Part shown: positions 33,229 through 42,352 of the stretch, one piece after another
Position numbering within the stretch: position 1 is the first letter of the stretch
Layout of the letters: every line of letters starts with the position of its first letter
NCBI RefSeq assembly: GCF_002269125.1
Contig: NZ_NQKI01000025.1
Coordinates: 1 to 64,000, forward strand
Reading direction: 5' to 3'
From: Pseudomonas lundensis
GTDB taxonomy: Bacteria; Pseudomonadota; Gammaproteobacteria; Pseudomonadales; Pseudomonadaceae
Length of the DNA stretch: 64,000 bases
Notes under the pieces: model-generated
Databases searched by the model: none
The model's input: the letters and a program-made list of their open reading frames with translations, nothing else
What the model was told of the DNA's origin: nothing
Made by a program: the position numbers and the translations under genes

Positions 33229-33693
33229 TTACACACGTCCCTTTAAATACGCAGCGTAATCAGGGATCCGGTGATCGTGGGGCTGGCTCATGAGCGGGCT
33301 GCTGAGCAGGTAATCCGCGCTGCATTCATTGCACGCCACGGGGATGTTCCAGACTGCTGCGACCCGCAACAGGGCCTTGATATCCGGATCATGGGGCTGC
33401 GGCTCGAAAGGGTCCCAGAAGAACACCAGCATGTCGACCCGTTGCTCGGCGATGCGTGCGCCCACTTGCTGATCCCCGCCCAACGGGCCGCTGATCATGC
33501 TTTCGATCGGCAGCCCAAGGTGCTGGCTCAGCAGCAGACCGGTGGTGCCGGTGGCGCACAGGTCATGCTGGCTGAGGGTGGCCTTGTGGCGTTCAGCCCA
33601 CTCCAGCAGAAACCCTTTGCAGTGATCGTGAGCCACCAGGGCGATACGCTTGCGCGCCGCCAGGGTGGCCGTCGTAAAGCTGATACCGATCAT
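33229..33693 (-). CDS. mgsA: Methylglyoxal synthase
   Basis: MgsA converts dihydroxyacetone phosphate to methylglyoxal and phosphate, a bypass relieving triose-phosphate build-up. The 154 residues start MIGISFTTATLAARKRIALV and contain AHDHCKGFLLEW, the phosphate loop CATGTTG, SGPLGGDQQVGARI with the catalytic Asp region and VFFWDPFEPQPHDPDIKAL. It starts 5 bases after the gapA stop, so the two genes are translationally close. The longer frame upstream is a shadow inside gapA. Confidence 0.95.
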   Translation of the reverse strand: MIGISFTTATLAARKRIALVAHDHCKGFLLEWAERHKATLSQHDLCATGTTGLLLSQHLGLPIESMISGPLGGDQQVGARIAEQRVDMLVFFWDPFEPQPHDPDIKALLRVAAVWNIPVACNECSADYLLSSPLMSQPHDHRIPDYAAYLKGRV

Positions 33694-33697
33694 CGCG

Positions 33698-34699
33698 TCA
33701 CTCCGCGTTGCACAGCGCCAGGCAGTTATCGAGCATGCGGTTGGAGAAGCCCCATTCGTTGTCGTACCACGCCAGCACTTTGAGCATTTTGCCGCTGACC
33801 TTGGTGTGGTTGGCATCGAAAATCGACGACAGCGGGTTGTGGTTAAAATCGCTCGATACCAGTGGCAGGCTGTTATAGCCCAACACTTTGGAATGCTGGC
33901 TGGCCTCCTTAAACAGTGCGTTGACTTCAGCGGCCGTGGTTTCGCGCTTGAGCTCAACGGTCAGGTCAACCAGCGACACGTTGATTACCGGGACGCGTAC
34001 CGCCATGCCGGTCAATTTGCCCGCCAGTTCCGGCAGTACCAGGCCCACCGCTTCAGCGGCCCCGGTTTTACTCGGGATCATGTTCTGCGTGGCCGAGCGC
34101 GCGCGGTAGGGGTCGCTGTGGTAAACGTCGGTCAGGTTCTGGTCATTGGTGTAGGCGTGGATGGTGGTCATCAAGCCGTTTTCGATGCCCAGTTCGCGGT
34201 GCAAGATGTGTGCGACCGGCGCCAGGCAGTTAGTGGTACAGGAAGCACTGGAAATAATTTGATGCGATTGGCGCAGGATGTCGTGGTTCACGCCATACAC
34301 CACGGTCGCATCAGCGTTTTTGCCCGGTGCGGAGATGATGACCTTGCGCGCGCCAGCGCTAATATGTGCTTGAGCTTTGCTGCGTTCGGTGAACAAACCG
34401 GTACATTCGAACACCACGTCGATCTTCAAGGCAGCCCACGGCAGTTCAGCCGGGTTACGAATGGCAGTGACGGCAATGCGGTCGCCATTGACTGTCAGGC
34501 TTTCCTGATCGTGTTCAACGGTGGCATCGAAAGTACCGTGAACGGTGTCGTACTTGAGCAGGTGGGCGTTGATTGCGCTGTCACCCAGATCGTTGATGGC
34601 GACGATCTGCAGGTCCTGACGGTAGCCTTGGGTATACAGTGCGCGCAGGACGTTGCGGCCGATCCGGCCAAAACCATTGATTGCGATTCGTAGAGTCAT
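33698..34699 (-). CDS. gapA: Glyceraldehyde-3-phosphate dehydrogenase
   Basis: The enzyme oxidises glyceraldehyde 3-phosphate to 1,3-bisphosphoglycerate with NAD; this copy next to edd is the glycolytic one in Pseudomonas. The 333 residues start MTLRIAINGFGRIGRNVLRA (ATG 34699) and hold the active-site motif SASCTTNCLAP and WYDNEWGFSNRM. It is divergent from edd across a 207-base region with two HexR-type sites. Confidence 0.97.
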   Translation of the reverse strand: MTLRIAINGFGRIGRNVLRALYTQGYRQDLQIVAINDLGDSAINAHLLKYDTVHGTFDATVEHDQESLTVNGDRIAVTAIRNPAELPWAALKIDVVFECTGLFTERSKAQAHISAGARKVIISAPGKNADATVVYGVNHDILRQSHQIISSASCTTNCLAPVAHILHRELGIENGLMTTIHAYTNDQNLTDVYHSDPYRARSATQNMIPSKTGAAEAVGLVLPELAGKLTGMAVRVPVINVSLVDLTVELKRETTAAEVNALFKEASQHSKVLGYNSLPLVSSDFNHNPLSSIFDANHTKVSGKMLKVLAWYDNEWGFSNRMLDNCLALCNAE

Positions 34700-34722
34700 G
34701 GAAAGCGCCTGCCATCGATTTG

Positions 34723-34737
34723 TTGTTGGAATTACAA
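34723..34737. promoter_or_regulatory. HexR operator, gapA side
   Basis: TTGTTGGAATTACAA has the TTGT-N7-ACAA form of the HexR operator (consensus TTGTAATTAAATTACAA). It lies 24 bases upstream of the gapA start. Known: HexR represses gap-1, edd-glk and zwf-pgl-eda until KDPG binds. Confidence 0.8.
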
Positions 34738-34784
34738 GATTATTCGCATAGAAATAGAAAACAAGCCATTTTGGTGGCAATATT

Positions 34785-34799
34785 TTGTTTTATCTACAA
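34785..34799. promoter_or_regulatory. HexR operator, edd side
   Basis: TTGTTTTATCTACAA, again TTGT-N7-ACAA, about 108 bases before the edd start and 48 bases from the first site. Two sites in a divergent region fit separate control of gapA and edd. Confidence 0.75.
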
Positions 34800-34906
34800 C
34801 GAGTGACCTGAATCAACGGGTCCAAATGATCGAAGTGCGTGTCTGGCCCCTCGATCAGCATAGGACACGCACAGGTCGCCACATCCGTTAGCCTGGAGTT
34901 CAACAC

Positions 34907-36733
34907 ATGCATCCCCGCGTTCTTGAAGTCACCGAGCGTCTTATTGCCCGCAGTCGAGCAACCCGTGAGGCATACCTGACACTCATTCGCGGCGCCGCCA
35001 GTGACGGCCCGCAACGCGGCAAGCTGCAATGTGCCAATTTCGCCCATGGCGTGGCCGGATGTGGCACGGAAGATAAAAACAACCTGCGCTTGATGAACGC
35101 CGCCAATGTGGCGATTGTTTCGTCATATAACGACATGCTGTCGGCGCATCAGCCGTACGAACACTTTCCCGAACAAATCAAAAAGGCCCTGCGTGAAATG
35201 GGCTCTGTGGGTCAATTCGCCGGCGGAACCCCGGCGATGTGCGATGGCGTGACCCAAGGTGAGGCGGGCATGGAGCTGAGCCTGCTGAGCCGCGAAGTGA
35301 TCGCCCTGTCGACGGCGGTCGCGCTGTCCCACAACATGTTCGACGCCGCGCTGATGCTGGGCATTTGCGACAAGATCGTGCCGGGCTTGATGATGGGCGC
35401 CCTGCGTTTCGGTCATCTGCCGACGATCTTTGTGCCGGGCGGGCCGATGCCATCAGGCATTTCCAACAAGGAAAAAGCCGACGTGCGCCAGCGCTACGCC
35501 GAAGGCAAAGCCAGCCGCGAAGAGCTGTTGGAGTCGGAGATGAAGTCTTACCACAGCCCCGGCACGTGCACGTTCTATGGCACCGCCAACACCAATCAGC
35601 TGTTGATGGAAGTGATGGGACTGCATTTGCCGGGTGCCTCGTTCGTCAATCCCTACACACCATTGCGCGATGCGCTGACACGCGAGGCCGCGCATCAAGT
35701 CACCCGTCTGACCAAGCAAAGCGGCAACTTCATGCCGTTGGGCGAGATTGTGGATGAGCGCTCGCTGGTCAATTCGATTGTGGCGCTGCATGCCACCGGC
35801 GGCTCCACCAACCACACGTTGCATATGCCCGCCATCGCACAGGCCGCAGGTATTCAACTGACCTGGCAAGACATGGCGGACCTCTCCGAGGTGGTGCCTA
35901 CCTTGTCCCACGTCTATCCCAACGGCAAGGCCGACATTAACCACTTCCAGGCTGCGGGGGGCATGGCGTTCCTGATTCGCGAGCTGCTGGAAGCCGGCTT
36001 GCTGCATGAAGACGTCAACACTGTCGCTGGCCGGGGATTGAGCCGTTACACCCGTGAACCGTTCCTGGTGGACGGTGAGCTGGTATGGCGTGAGGGCCCG
36101 ATTGAAAGCCTTGATGAGAGCATCCTGCGCCCTGTGGCGCGTGCCTTTTCGGCAGAGGGCGGCTTGCGCGTAATGGAAGGCAACCTGGGCCGTGGGGTGA
36201 TGAAAGTCTCGGCCGTGGCGCCCGAGCATCAACTTGTCGAAGCCCCGGCACGGGTGTTTCAGGATCAGCAACAACTGGCGGATGCGTTCAAAGCCGGTGA
36301 GCTGGAACACGATTTTGTCGCCGTGATGCGTTTTCAGGGACCGCGCTCCAATGGCATGCCGGAACTGCACAAAATGACGCCCTTTTTGGGGGTATTGCAG
36401 GATCGCGGTTTCAAAGTCGCGTTGATTACGGACGGACGCATGTCGGGCGCTTCGGGCAAAATCCCGGCGGCAATCCACGTCAGCCCCGAAGCCGCCGTCG
36501 GCGGCCCGCTGGCCCGCGTGCAGGATGGCGACATGATTCGCGTCGACGGGGTCAAAGGGACGTTGCAACTGTTGGTGGATGAGGCAGAATTCGCCGCGCG
36601 CACCCCGGCCATCGGCACCCTGAGCGACGCGGTAGGTACCGGGCGTGAGTTGTTTGCGTTTATGCGTCAGGCCTTCAGTTCGGCCGAGCAGGGCGCCAGT
36701 ACCTTTACCTCGTCTCTGGAAAACCTTAAATGA
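34907..36733 (+). CDS. edd: 6-phosphogluconate dehydratase
   Basis: Edd dehydrates 6-phosphogluconate to KDPG, the first dedicated step of the Entner-Doudoroff pathway, using an iron-sulfur cluster. The 608 residues begin MHPRVLEVTERLIARS and show the IlvD/Edd motifs CDGVTQGEAGMELSLLSRE, GICDKIVPGLMMG, SCTFYGTANTN-type PGTCTFYGTANTNQ and DGRMSGASGKIPAAIH. glk overlaps its end by 4 bases, giving edd-glk-gltR-gtrS. Confidence 0.98.
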   Translation: MHPRVLEVTERLIARSRATREAYLTLIRGAASDGPQRGKLQCANFAHGVAGCGTEDKNNLRLMNAANVAIVSSYNDMLSAHQPYEHFPEQIKKALREMGSVGQFAGGTPAMCDGVTQGEAGMELSLLSREVIALSTAVALSHNMFDAALMLGICDKIVPGLMMGALRFGHLPTIFVPGGPMPSGISNKEKADVRQRYAEGKASREELLESEMKSYHSPGTCTFYGTANTNQLLMEVMGLHLPGASFVNPYTPLRDALTREAAHQVTRLTKQSGNFMPLGEIVDERSLVNSIVALHATGGSTNHTLHMPAIAQAAGIQLTWQDMADLSEVVPTLSHVYPNGKADINHFQAAGGMAFLIRELLEAGLLHEDVNTVAGRGLSRYTREPFLVDGELVWREGPIESLDESILRPVARAFSAEGGLRVMEGNLGRGVMKVSAVAPEHQLVEAPARVFQDQQQLADAFKAGELEHDFVAVMRFQGPRSNGMPELHKMTPFLGVLQDRGFKVALITDGRMSGASGKIPAAIHVSPEAAVGGPLARVQDGDMIRVDGVKGTLQLLVDEAEFAARTPAIGTLSDAVGTGRELFAFMRQAFSSAEQGASTFTSSLENLK

Positions 36734-37686
36734 AGCTTGCTTTGGTCGGTGACATCGGCGGCACCAATGCGCGGTTTGCGTTGTGGGAAAACGATCAATT
36801 GCGCGCTATCAGCGTGCTGGCCACCGCCGACTTTGCATGCCCGGAAGACGCCATCGCGCTCTACCTGCAAGGCCTGGACTTACCGTTGGGCGCGGTAGGT
36901 GCGGTTTGTCTGTCGGTGGCCGGACCGGTCAGCGGCGATGAATTCCGCTTTACCAATAATCACTGGCGCCTGAGCCGTTCGGCGTTTTGTCAGACCTTAC
37001 AAGTGGACAACCTGCTGCTAATCAATGATTTCAGTGCCATGGCGCTGGGCATGACGCGCTTGCAACCCGGCGACGTGCGCCAGGTGTGTGCCGGTCTGGC
37101 AGAACCCACGCGACCTGCGGTGGTGATCGGGCCCGGCACCGGGCTTGGCGTTGGCACGCTGTTGAATCTGGGCGAAGCGCAGTGGAGGGCTTTACCGGGG
37201 GAGGGGGGGCATGTCGACTTGCCGATGAGTACCCCGCGTGAAGTCCAGTTGTGGCAGCACATTTATAACGAAATCGGCCATGTCAGCGCCGAATCTGTGT
37301 TGAGTGGCAGCGGACTGCCGCGTGTCTACCGTGCCATCTGCGCCGTTGATGGCCATACGCCGGTGCTGGACACCGACCGGGCGATCACCGCTGCAGCTTT
37401 GGCAGGTGATCCGATTGCTTTGCAAGTGATCGAGCATTTCAGTTGCTGGCTGGGTCGGGTGGCGGGCAATAATGTCCTGACGCTGGGCGGACGGGGTGGG
37501 GTGTACATTGTCGGTGGCGTAGTGCCACGTTTCGCCGATCTTTTTCTGGCCAGCGGTTTCGCCCACAGCTTTGCTGATAAGGGTTGCATGAGCGACTACC
37601 TCAAGGGCATACCGGTGTGGCTGGTGACGGCGCCGTATCCGGGGTTGATGGGGGCGGGCGTAGCACTGCAACAAGCGTTCGCCTGA
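36730..37686 (+). CDS. glk: Glucokinase
   Basis: Glk phosphorylates cytoplasmic glucose with ATP, feeding the route through Zwf. The 318 residues begin MKLALVGDIGGTNARFALWE, the phosphate-1 motif of the ROK/glucokinase fold, and include LINDFSAMALGM and GPGTGLGVGTLL. Start and edd stop overlap (ATGA), indicating coupling. Confidence 0.97.
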   Translation: MKLALVGDIGGTNARFALWENDQLRAISVLATADFACPEDAIALYLQGLDLPLGAVGAVCLSVAGPVSGDEFRFTNNHWRLSRSAFCQTLQVDNLLLINDFSAMALGMTRLQPGDVRQVCAGLAEPTRPAVVIGPGTGLGVGTLLNLGEAQWRALPGEGGHVDLPMSTPREVQLWQHIYNEIGHVSAESVLSGSGLPRVYRAICAVDGHTPVLDTDRAITAAALAGDPIALQVIEHFSCWLGRVAGNNVLTLGGRGGVYIVGGVVPRFADLFLASGFAHSFADKGCMSDYLKGIPVWLVTAPYPGLMGAGVALQQAFA

Positions 37687-37709
37687 CCGCGGAACCCCGG
37701 ACTCACAAA

Positions 37710-37717
37710 AATAATAA
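37710..37717 (+). promoter_or_regulatory. Hfq/Crc-type motif before gltR
   Basis: AATAATAA fits the AANAANAA motif bound by Hfq with Crc and lies in the leader next to the AAGGA ribosome site of gltR, so catabolite control at translation is plausible. Confidence 0.5.
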
Positions 37718-37728
37718 GGAACACCGCT

Positions 37729-38466
37729 GTGAGCTCACTCGGTAAATCCATTTTGCTGGTCGACGACGATCAGGAAATTCGTGAACTGCTGGATATCTAC
37801 CTGACCCGCGCCGGTTTTCAGGTGTGCACGGTGGGTGATGGCGCAAGCTTTCGCAACGCCCTCGAACACACACCCTGCGATTTGTTGATTCTGGACGTCA
37901 TGTTGCCCGACGAGGATGGCTTCAGCCTGTGTCGCTGGGTCCGGCAGCATCCGCGTTGTGCCCGCACGCCCATCATCATGCTCACCGCCAGTTCCGATGA
38001 AACTGACCGCGTGCTCGGCCTGGAACTGGGCGCCGACGACTACCTTGGAAAACCGTTCAGCCCCCGCGAATTACAGGCGCGAATCAAGGCGCTGCTGCGG
38101 CGTGTGGAATTTGCCACTGCTGGCGCAGGGGCAGGCCATGAAATCATGGCGTTTGAAGCGTGGCGCCTGAACACCGTTACCCATCGGCTATTTCACACGG
38201 ACGGCGAAGAGGTGATTCTGTCGGGGGCCGACTTTGCCTTGCTCAAACTGTTTCTCGACCACCCGCAACAAATTCTGGACCGCGACACCATCGGCAATGC
38301 CACCCGTGGTCGCGACCTGATGCCGCTGGATCGAATTGTCGACATGGCAGTCAGCCGTTTGCGCCAGCGCCTGCGCGATACCGAAAAGCCCCCGCGATTG
38401 ATCCGCACCATTCGCGGCAGCGGCTATCAGTTGGCTGCCGAGGTGACGACGGGTCATGGCCATTAA
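37729..38466 (+). CDS. gltR: Response regulator GltR
   Basis: An OmpR-type DNA-binding response regulator of 245 residues: receiver domain with acidic pocket DDD near residue 13, phospho-acceptor in LLILDVMLPD, Lys in GKPFSPREL, and a winged helix ending RLIRTIRGSGYQLA. GTG start after AAGGA. Known: GltR controls the gts glucose transporter and oprB in Pseudomonas, with GtrS as partner kinase. It overlaps the kinase gene by 11 bases. Confidence 0.95.
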   Translation: MSSLGKSILLVDDDQEIRELLDIYLTRAGFQVCTVGDGASFRNALEHTPCDLLILDVMLPDEDGFSLCRWVRQHPRCARTPIIMLTASSDETDRVLGLELGADDYLGKPFSPRELQARIKALLRRVEFATAGAGAGHEIMAFEAWRLNTVTHRLFHTDGEEVILSGADFALLKLFLDHPQQILDRDTIGNATRGRDLMPLDRIVDMAVSRLRQRLRDTEKPPRLIRTIRGSGYQLAAEVTTGHGH

Positions 38467-39916
38467 GAACTGGCGCAGGCCGCGTATACCCCGCTCATTG
38501 CTTGGCCGCATGCTGTTGCTCACGTTGATCGCCATCTTGCTGGCACAAACCTTGTCCAGCGTGATCTGGCTGTCGCAACTGCGGGCGACGCAACTGCAAG
38601 GGCTCGTCACCAGTGCGCGCAGCCTGGCGCATTCGATGAATGCCACCGTCAGTTATATGAAGTCACTGCCGCTGGCCTACCGGCCACTGGTACTGGACCA
38701 GATGCGCAGCATGGGCGGTACGCGCTTTGTTGTGAGCCTCAATGAGCGGCCCCTAGAGATGCGCGCGTTGCCGCTGACACAGCGCAAACAGGCTGTTCTT
38801 GAGGCGGTGGACCAGGTGCTGCGTGAATCCTTGGGCCCCGCTGTCGACATGTCGGTGAAATTCGTCAGCCCGCAAGACCTGCGGATTTTCAACGCCGGCC
38901 TGACGCTGGATGAGCTGCCACGTTCCTGGGCGCACTTTGCCCTGACGCTGGAACCGGTCAATCCCCCAGTTCTGGTGACGCAAATCCAAATGTCCCCCGG
39001 AGAGTGGCTGTACATCGCTTCCTTGCTGCCCCAGCCTTACACCAGCCTCGAGGAAGAAGGCCTGCCCGCGATGCAGTTATGGTTTATCGCGCTGAGCAGC
39101 GGGTTCTTGTTGCTCTCCATCGGTTTGCTGGTGCACTGGCAAAGTCGTCCACTCAAGCGTCTGGCTCGTGCTGCGCGGGATTTGTCGCTGGGCGAGGAAG
39201 ACGTCGAGCCGGTCGAGATCGGGGGCGGCAGCGAGGTGGCTGAGGTCGGGCGAGCGTTTAATACCATGCGGGTACGCATCAGCCGTTATCTCACGGAGCG
39301 CAGCCAATTGTTCAGCGCAATTTCCCACGACCTGCGGACCCCGATCACCCGATTGCGCTTGCGCGTCGAGCTACTGGAAAACGAGGCGTTACAACACAAG
39401 TTCGGGCGGGATCTTGATGAGCTTGAGTTGCTGGTCAAAGGTGCTTTGCAATGTGTGAAAGACACCGATATTCACGAGAACATCGAATCGGTGAACCTGA
39501 CTCTTTTGCTGGATTGTCTGATCGAGCCCTACGTGCTGCCGCACGGTAATGGTCGCGTCACAGTGACCGGGCGCGCGTTGCGGCCCTTTTCCGGCAAACC
39601 CCTGGCCTTGCGGCGCTGCATGGGTAACTTGATCGACAATGCGCTCAAGTACGGCAAGCACGCGCATTTGGTGATCGAAGACCATGCGCACACGTTCGTC
39701 TTGCATGTAGACGATGACGGCCCCGGGGTTCCTGAGCAGCGGCTGGAACAAGTGTTCGAGCCGCATTTTCGGCTGTCCGGGCATCAGCAGGGCTATGGTT
39801 TGGGGCTGGGTATCGCCCGCAACATCGCCCATAGCCACGGAGGGGAAGTCAGCTTGCAGAACCTGCGCGAGGGTGGCTTGCGGGTCACGTTGTCGATACC
39901 GCGAGCGGCGGATTAA
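38456..39916 (+). CDS. gtrS: Sensor histidine kinase GtrS
   Basis: The 486-residue kinase has two membrane segments (about 18-40 and 201-225), a periplasmic sensor between them, a HAMP domain (SRPLKRLARAARDLSLGE), the phospho-acceptor helix FSAISHDLRTPITRLRLR with His, and an ATP-binding domain with NLIDNALKYG and GYGLGLGIA. Known: P. aeruginosa GtrS senses 2-ketogluconate and 6-phosphogluconate and acts on GltR. Its start lies inside the gltR end. Confidence 0.95.
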   Translation: MAIKNWRRPRIPRSLLGRMLLLTLIAILLAQTLSSVIWLSQLRATQLQGLVTSARSLAHSMNATVSYMKSLPLAYRPLVLDQMRSMGGTRFVVSLNERPLEMRALPLTQRKQAVLEAVDQVLRESLGPAVDMSVKFVSPQDLRIFNAGLTLDELPRSWAHFALTLEPVNPPVLVTQIQMSPGEWLYIASLLPQPYTSLEEEGLPAMQLWFIALSSGFLLLSIGLLVHWQSRPLKRLARAARDLSLGEEDVEPVEIGGGSEVAEVGRAFNTMRVRISRYLTERSQLFSAISHDLRTPITRLRLRVELLENEALQHKFGRDLDELELLVKGALQCVKDTDIHENIESVNLTLLLDCLIEPYVLPHGNGRVTVTGRALRPFSGKPLALRRCMGNLIDNALKYGKHAHLVIEDHAHTFVLHVDDDGPGVPEQRLEQVFEPHFRLSGHQQGYGLGLGIARNIAHSHGGEVSLQNLREGGLRVTLSIPRAAD

Positions 39917-39974
39917 AACGGGCCCGGGGAGTTCCCGGCCCAAGACTGCAAGAGCAACATCGCAAACCTTCGGG

Positions 39975-40619
39975 TCATTTGCCGCTTGCCGCCAAATGCC
40001 GACTGATGGACAGGCTTGCCTGTTCTGGCGTAATGGGCAGCACAGGCTCCAGGCAAGAACTGGCAGCGGGCTCGGTTTCGGGTTCTTGAACCTTTTTGCT
40101 CATGGCCGCTTTGATACGATTTTCTCGAATGCGTGCGCTGGTTTGACTGAAGTGCTGCTGCAGCTTTTCCATGGCCACGTCGTAAGGTTCGTTACACAGC
40201 GTTAACTGCCGCTTGCGCTCTTGCAGTGCCATCATTTTGGCCTGCTCGTCGCCATAACGGTCGATGCGAAAACTTTTGCTCAAGTTGTAACCGTGAATGC
40301 GGGTTGTGGCCCGCCAATATTCAATATTGTTGGACTGGATCCGGTAAACCCCGGCATGGCCGCTGGTGTTGTGAGGCATCAAGCGTTGACGGCTCTCATA
40401 GCTAAAGGTCTGCGGCATTTTCAACACCCATTGATTGCGCGCATGCTCAGCGGCCTGTAACGCTGCGTCTATACCGCCATACTCGTTCGCATCGAACACT
40501 TGAACGTGTACTTTTCCTGCACGCTGGATATCGACTTTCCAGGCGTAAATCTCACCGTTCTGATGTTTAAGCGGGTAGATGAAGTGCTGGTTGGGCAGAA
40601 AAGGGTTACTTCTGGACAT
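39975..40619 (-). CDS. AP2-domain protein
   Basis: A 214-residue protein whose middle (about residues 88-135) has the AP2/integrase-DNA-binding pattern: NTSGHAGVYRI, a Trp in EYWRATT, then KSFRIDRYGDEQAKMMALQE. The N-terminal part (FLPNQHFIYPLKHQNGEIYAWKV) may be a second copy of a similar fold. The C-terminus is charged and low in structure. AP2 domains bind DNA and are common in homing enzymes and integrases, but this protein has no nuclease part. It is convergent with gtrS and divergent from gtsA. Role unknown. Confidence 0.85.
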   Translation of the reverse strand: MSRSNPFLPNQHFIYPLKHQNGEIYAWKVDIQRAGKVHVQVFDANEYGGIDAALQAAEHARNQWVLKMPQTFSYESRQRLMPHNTSGHAGVYRIQSNNIEYWRATTRIHGYNLSKSFRIDRYGDEQAKMMALQERKRQLTLCNEPYDVAMEKLQQHFSQTSARIRENRIKAAMSKKVQEPETEPAASSCLEPVLPITPEQASLSISRHLAASGK

Positions 40620-40844
40620 GGCTGTTATCTCCTGATGGGTGTCGACATCCGTTCATAAGTTGTAACGATGTAGAGAAGATTCGCCGATGTATTTAATGGG
40701 TACAACGTGGGAAAGGGACTTAGGGATGCGTCCTACAGGCAATGCGGAAATTGCTTTACACGTCTGATGGAAAAGAATCTTCTTTTTTTCAGATTCACCA
40801 GCTTGTAGTACGTGAATGCTGTTTAAAACGATCGTATTTACGTG

Positions 40845-40868
40845 CTTTGTCACTGGATGGTGACAAAG
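40845..40868 (+). promoter_or_regulatory. Inverted repeat in gtsA upstream region
   Basis: CTTTGTCAC and GTGACAAAG, perfect 9-bp arms with a 6-base spacer, about 100 bases before the gtsA start. It could be the GltR operator or a leader hairpin. Confidence 0.5.
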
Positions 40869-40947
40869 ACGCATCTCTTCGTTACGTGCGGCCAATGCCG
40901 GATGACTACACTCGACCCAAGCGCAAGCACCAGACTTGCCCCGTCAT

Positions 40948-40955
40948 AACAACAA
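40948..40955 (+). promoter_or_regulatory. Hfq/Crc-type motif at gtsA ribosome site
   Basis: AACAACAA directly before GAAAGG, the ribosome site of gtsA, fits the AANAANAA motif of Hfq/Crc targets. Glucose-uptake genes are known catabolite-control targets in Pseudomonas. Confidence 0.7.
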
Positions 40956-40968
40956 GAAAGGTCTACCG

Positions 40969-42246
40969 ATGAACGCGTTCAATCGCCTCGCCCTTGTTAT
41001 TTCTCTCGCCTCCATTTTCCCTCTCAATGCCTATGCAGCCGACACCAACGGTAACGTTGAAGTGGTGCACTGGTGGACGTCAGGTGGCGAAGCCAAAGCA
41101 GTCGATGTGCTGAAAAAGCTGGTCGAAAAAGACGGCTACACCTGGCAGGACAGCGCGGTGGCAGGGGGCGGTGGCGCAGCGGCCATGACCGTGCTCAAGA
41201 CCCGTGCCGTGTCGGGTAACCCGCCGTCTGCCGCGCAAATCAAGGGACCCGATATTCAGGACTGGGCCGCCCTCGGCTTGCTGACCAACGTGGATGAAGT
41301 GGCAAAGACCAACAACTGGGAAAAGCTGCTCCCCAAAACGGTCTCCGACACCATGAAGTACGACGGCCACTACGTAGCCGTACCGGTGAACATCCATCGT
41401 GTGAACTGGCTGTGGATCAACCCTGAAGTCTTCAAGAGCGCCGGTATCGAAAAGGCGCCCACCACCCTGGATGAACTGTATGCCGCAGGCGACAAGCTCA
41501 AGGCGGCCGGTTTTATTCCATTGGCCCACGGCGGACAACCCTGGCAGGACAGCACAGTGTTCGAGGACCTGGTGCTGAGTGTTATGGGGCCAGAGGGCTA
41601 CAAAAAGGCTTTTGTAGACCTCGACGAAGGGACGTTGACCAGCGCGCAGATGACCGAAGTCTTCACCCACCTGAAAAAGCTGAAGGGCTATATGGATCCG
41701 GACGGCACGGGGCAGGACTGGAACCTGGAAGCAGCCAAGGTCATTAACGGCAAGGCCGGTATGCAGATCATGGGCGACTGGGCGAAAAGTGAATGGACGG
41801 CGGCCGGCAAAAAAGCCGGCACGGATTACCAATGCGTGCCATTCCCCGGTACCGACGGCAGCTTCAGCTACAACATCGATTCACTGGCGATGTTCAAGCT
41901 GGCCAAAAAGAATGACACCCCCGGCAACAATGCAGCACGTGACGATCTGGCCAAAGTCGCGCTGGAACCTGAGTTCCAGTACGTCTTCAACCAGAACAAA
42001 GGCTCGATTCCGGTTCGCAATGACCTGGACATGAGCAAGTTCGACAGCTGTGCTCAAGCCTCGGCCAAAGACTTTGCCGGCGCGGGTGAAAAAGGCCAGG
42101 TGCCAAGCATGGCCCACAACATGGCCACCTCCCTGGCGGTGCAGGGGGCGATCTTCGACACCGTGTCCAACTTCATGAGTGACAAAAACGCCGACCCGTC
42201 AAAGGCAGGCAAGAAACTGTTTGCAGCGATCAAGGCAGCCCAGTAA
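40969..42246 (+). CDS. gtsA: Glucose ABC transporter, periplasmic binding protein
   Basis: The 425-residue protein (ATG 40969) has a signal peptide ending LNAYA (residues 1-23) and the carbohydrate-binding fold with VEVVHWWTSGGEAKAVDVL at the mature N-terminus. It delivers glucose to the GtsBC permease. First gene of gtsABCD-oprB. The in-frame codon upstream at 40936 lacks a ribosome site. Confidence 0.95.
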   Translation: MNAFNRLALVISLASIFPLNAYAADTNGNVEVVHWWTSGGEAKAVDVLKKLVEKDGYTWQDSAVAGGGGAAAMTVLKTRAVSGNPPSAAQIKGPDIQDWAALGLLTNVDEVAKTNNWEKLLPKTVSDTMKYDGHYVAVPVNIHRVNWLWINPEVFKSAGIEKAPTTLDELYAAGDKLKAAGFIPLAHGGQPWQDSTVFEDLVLSVMGPEGYKKAFVDLDEGTLTSAQMTEVFTHLKKLKGYMDPDGTGQDWNLEAAKVINGKAGMQIMGDWAKSEWTAAGKKAGTDYQCVPFPGTDGSFSYNIDSLAMFKLAKKNDTPGNNAARDDLAKVALEPEFQYVFNQNKGSIPVRNDLDMSKFDSCAQASAKDFAGAGEKGQVPSMAHNMATSLAVQGAIFDTVSNFMSDKNADPSKAGKKLFAAIKAAQ

Positions 42247-42352
42247 TCCGCTGACATGAACCGCCGCACGCCCGTGCGGCGTCCTCTTATTTACCCGGCT
42301 TGTGCGGCATTTGCAGTGGCAGATGCCGGCATACCCTCTCGGGAGCAATTCG

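Larger units (their letters stand above)
40620..40968 (+). other. Regulatory region upstream of gtsA
   Basis: The 349-base gap holds promoters for the AP2 gene and gtsABCD-oprB. A 9-bp inverted repeat CTTTGTCAC/GTGACAAAG (40845-40868) and an Hfq/Crc-type motif before the start are the main signals. TTGTAACGATGTAGA near 40655 is only partly like a HexR site. An open frame at 40742 has no ribosome site and is probably not a gene. Confidence 0.55.

Noticed and set aside
40742..40972. 76-codon frame upstream of gtsA
   Set aside because: No ribosome site, irregular composition, and it runs through the gts promoter zone.
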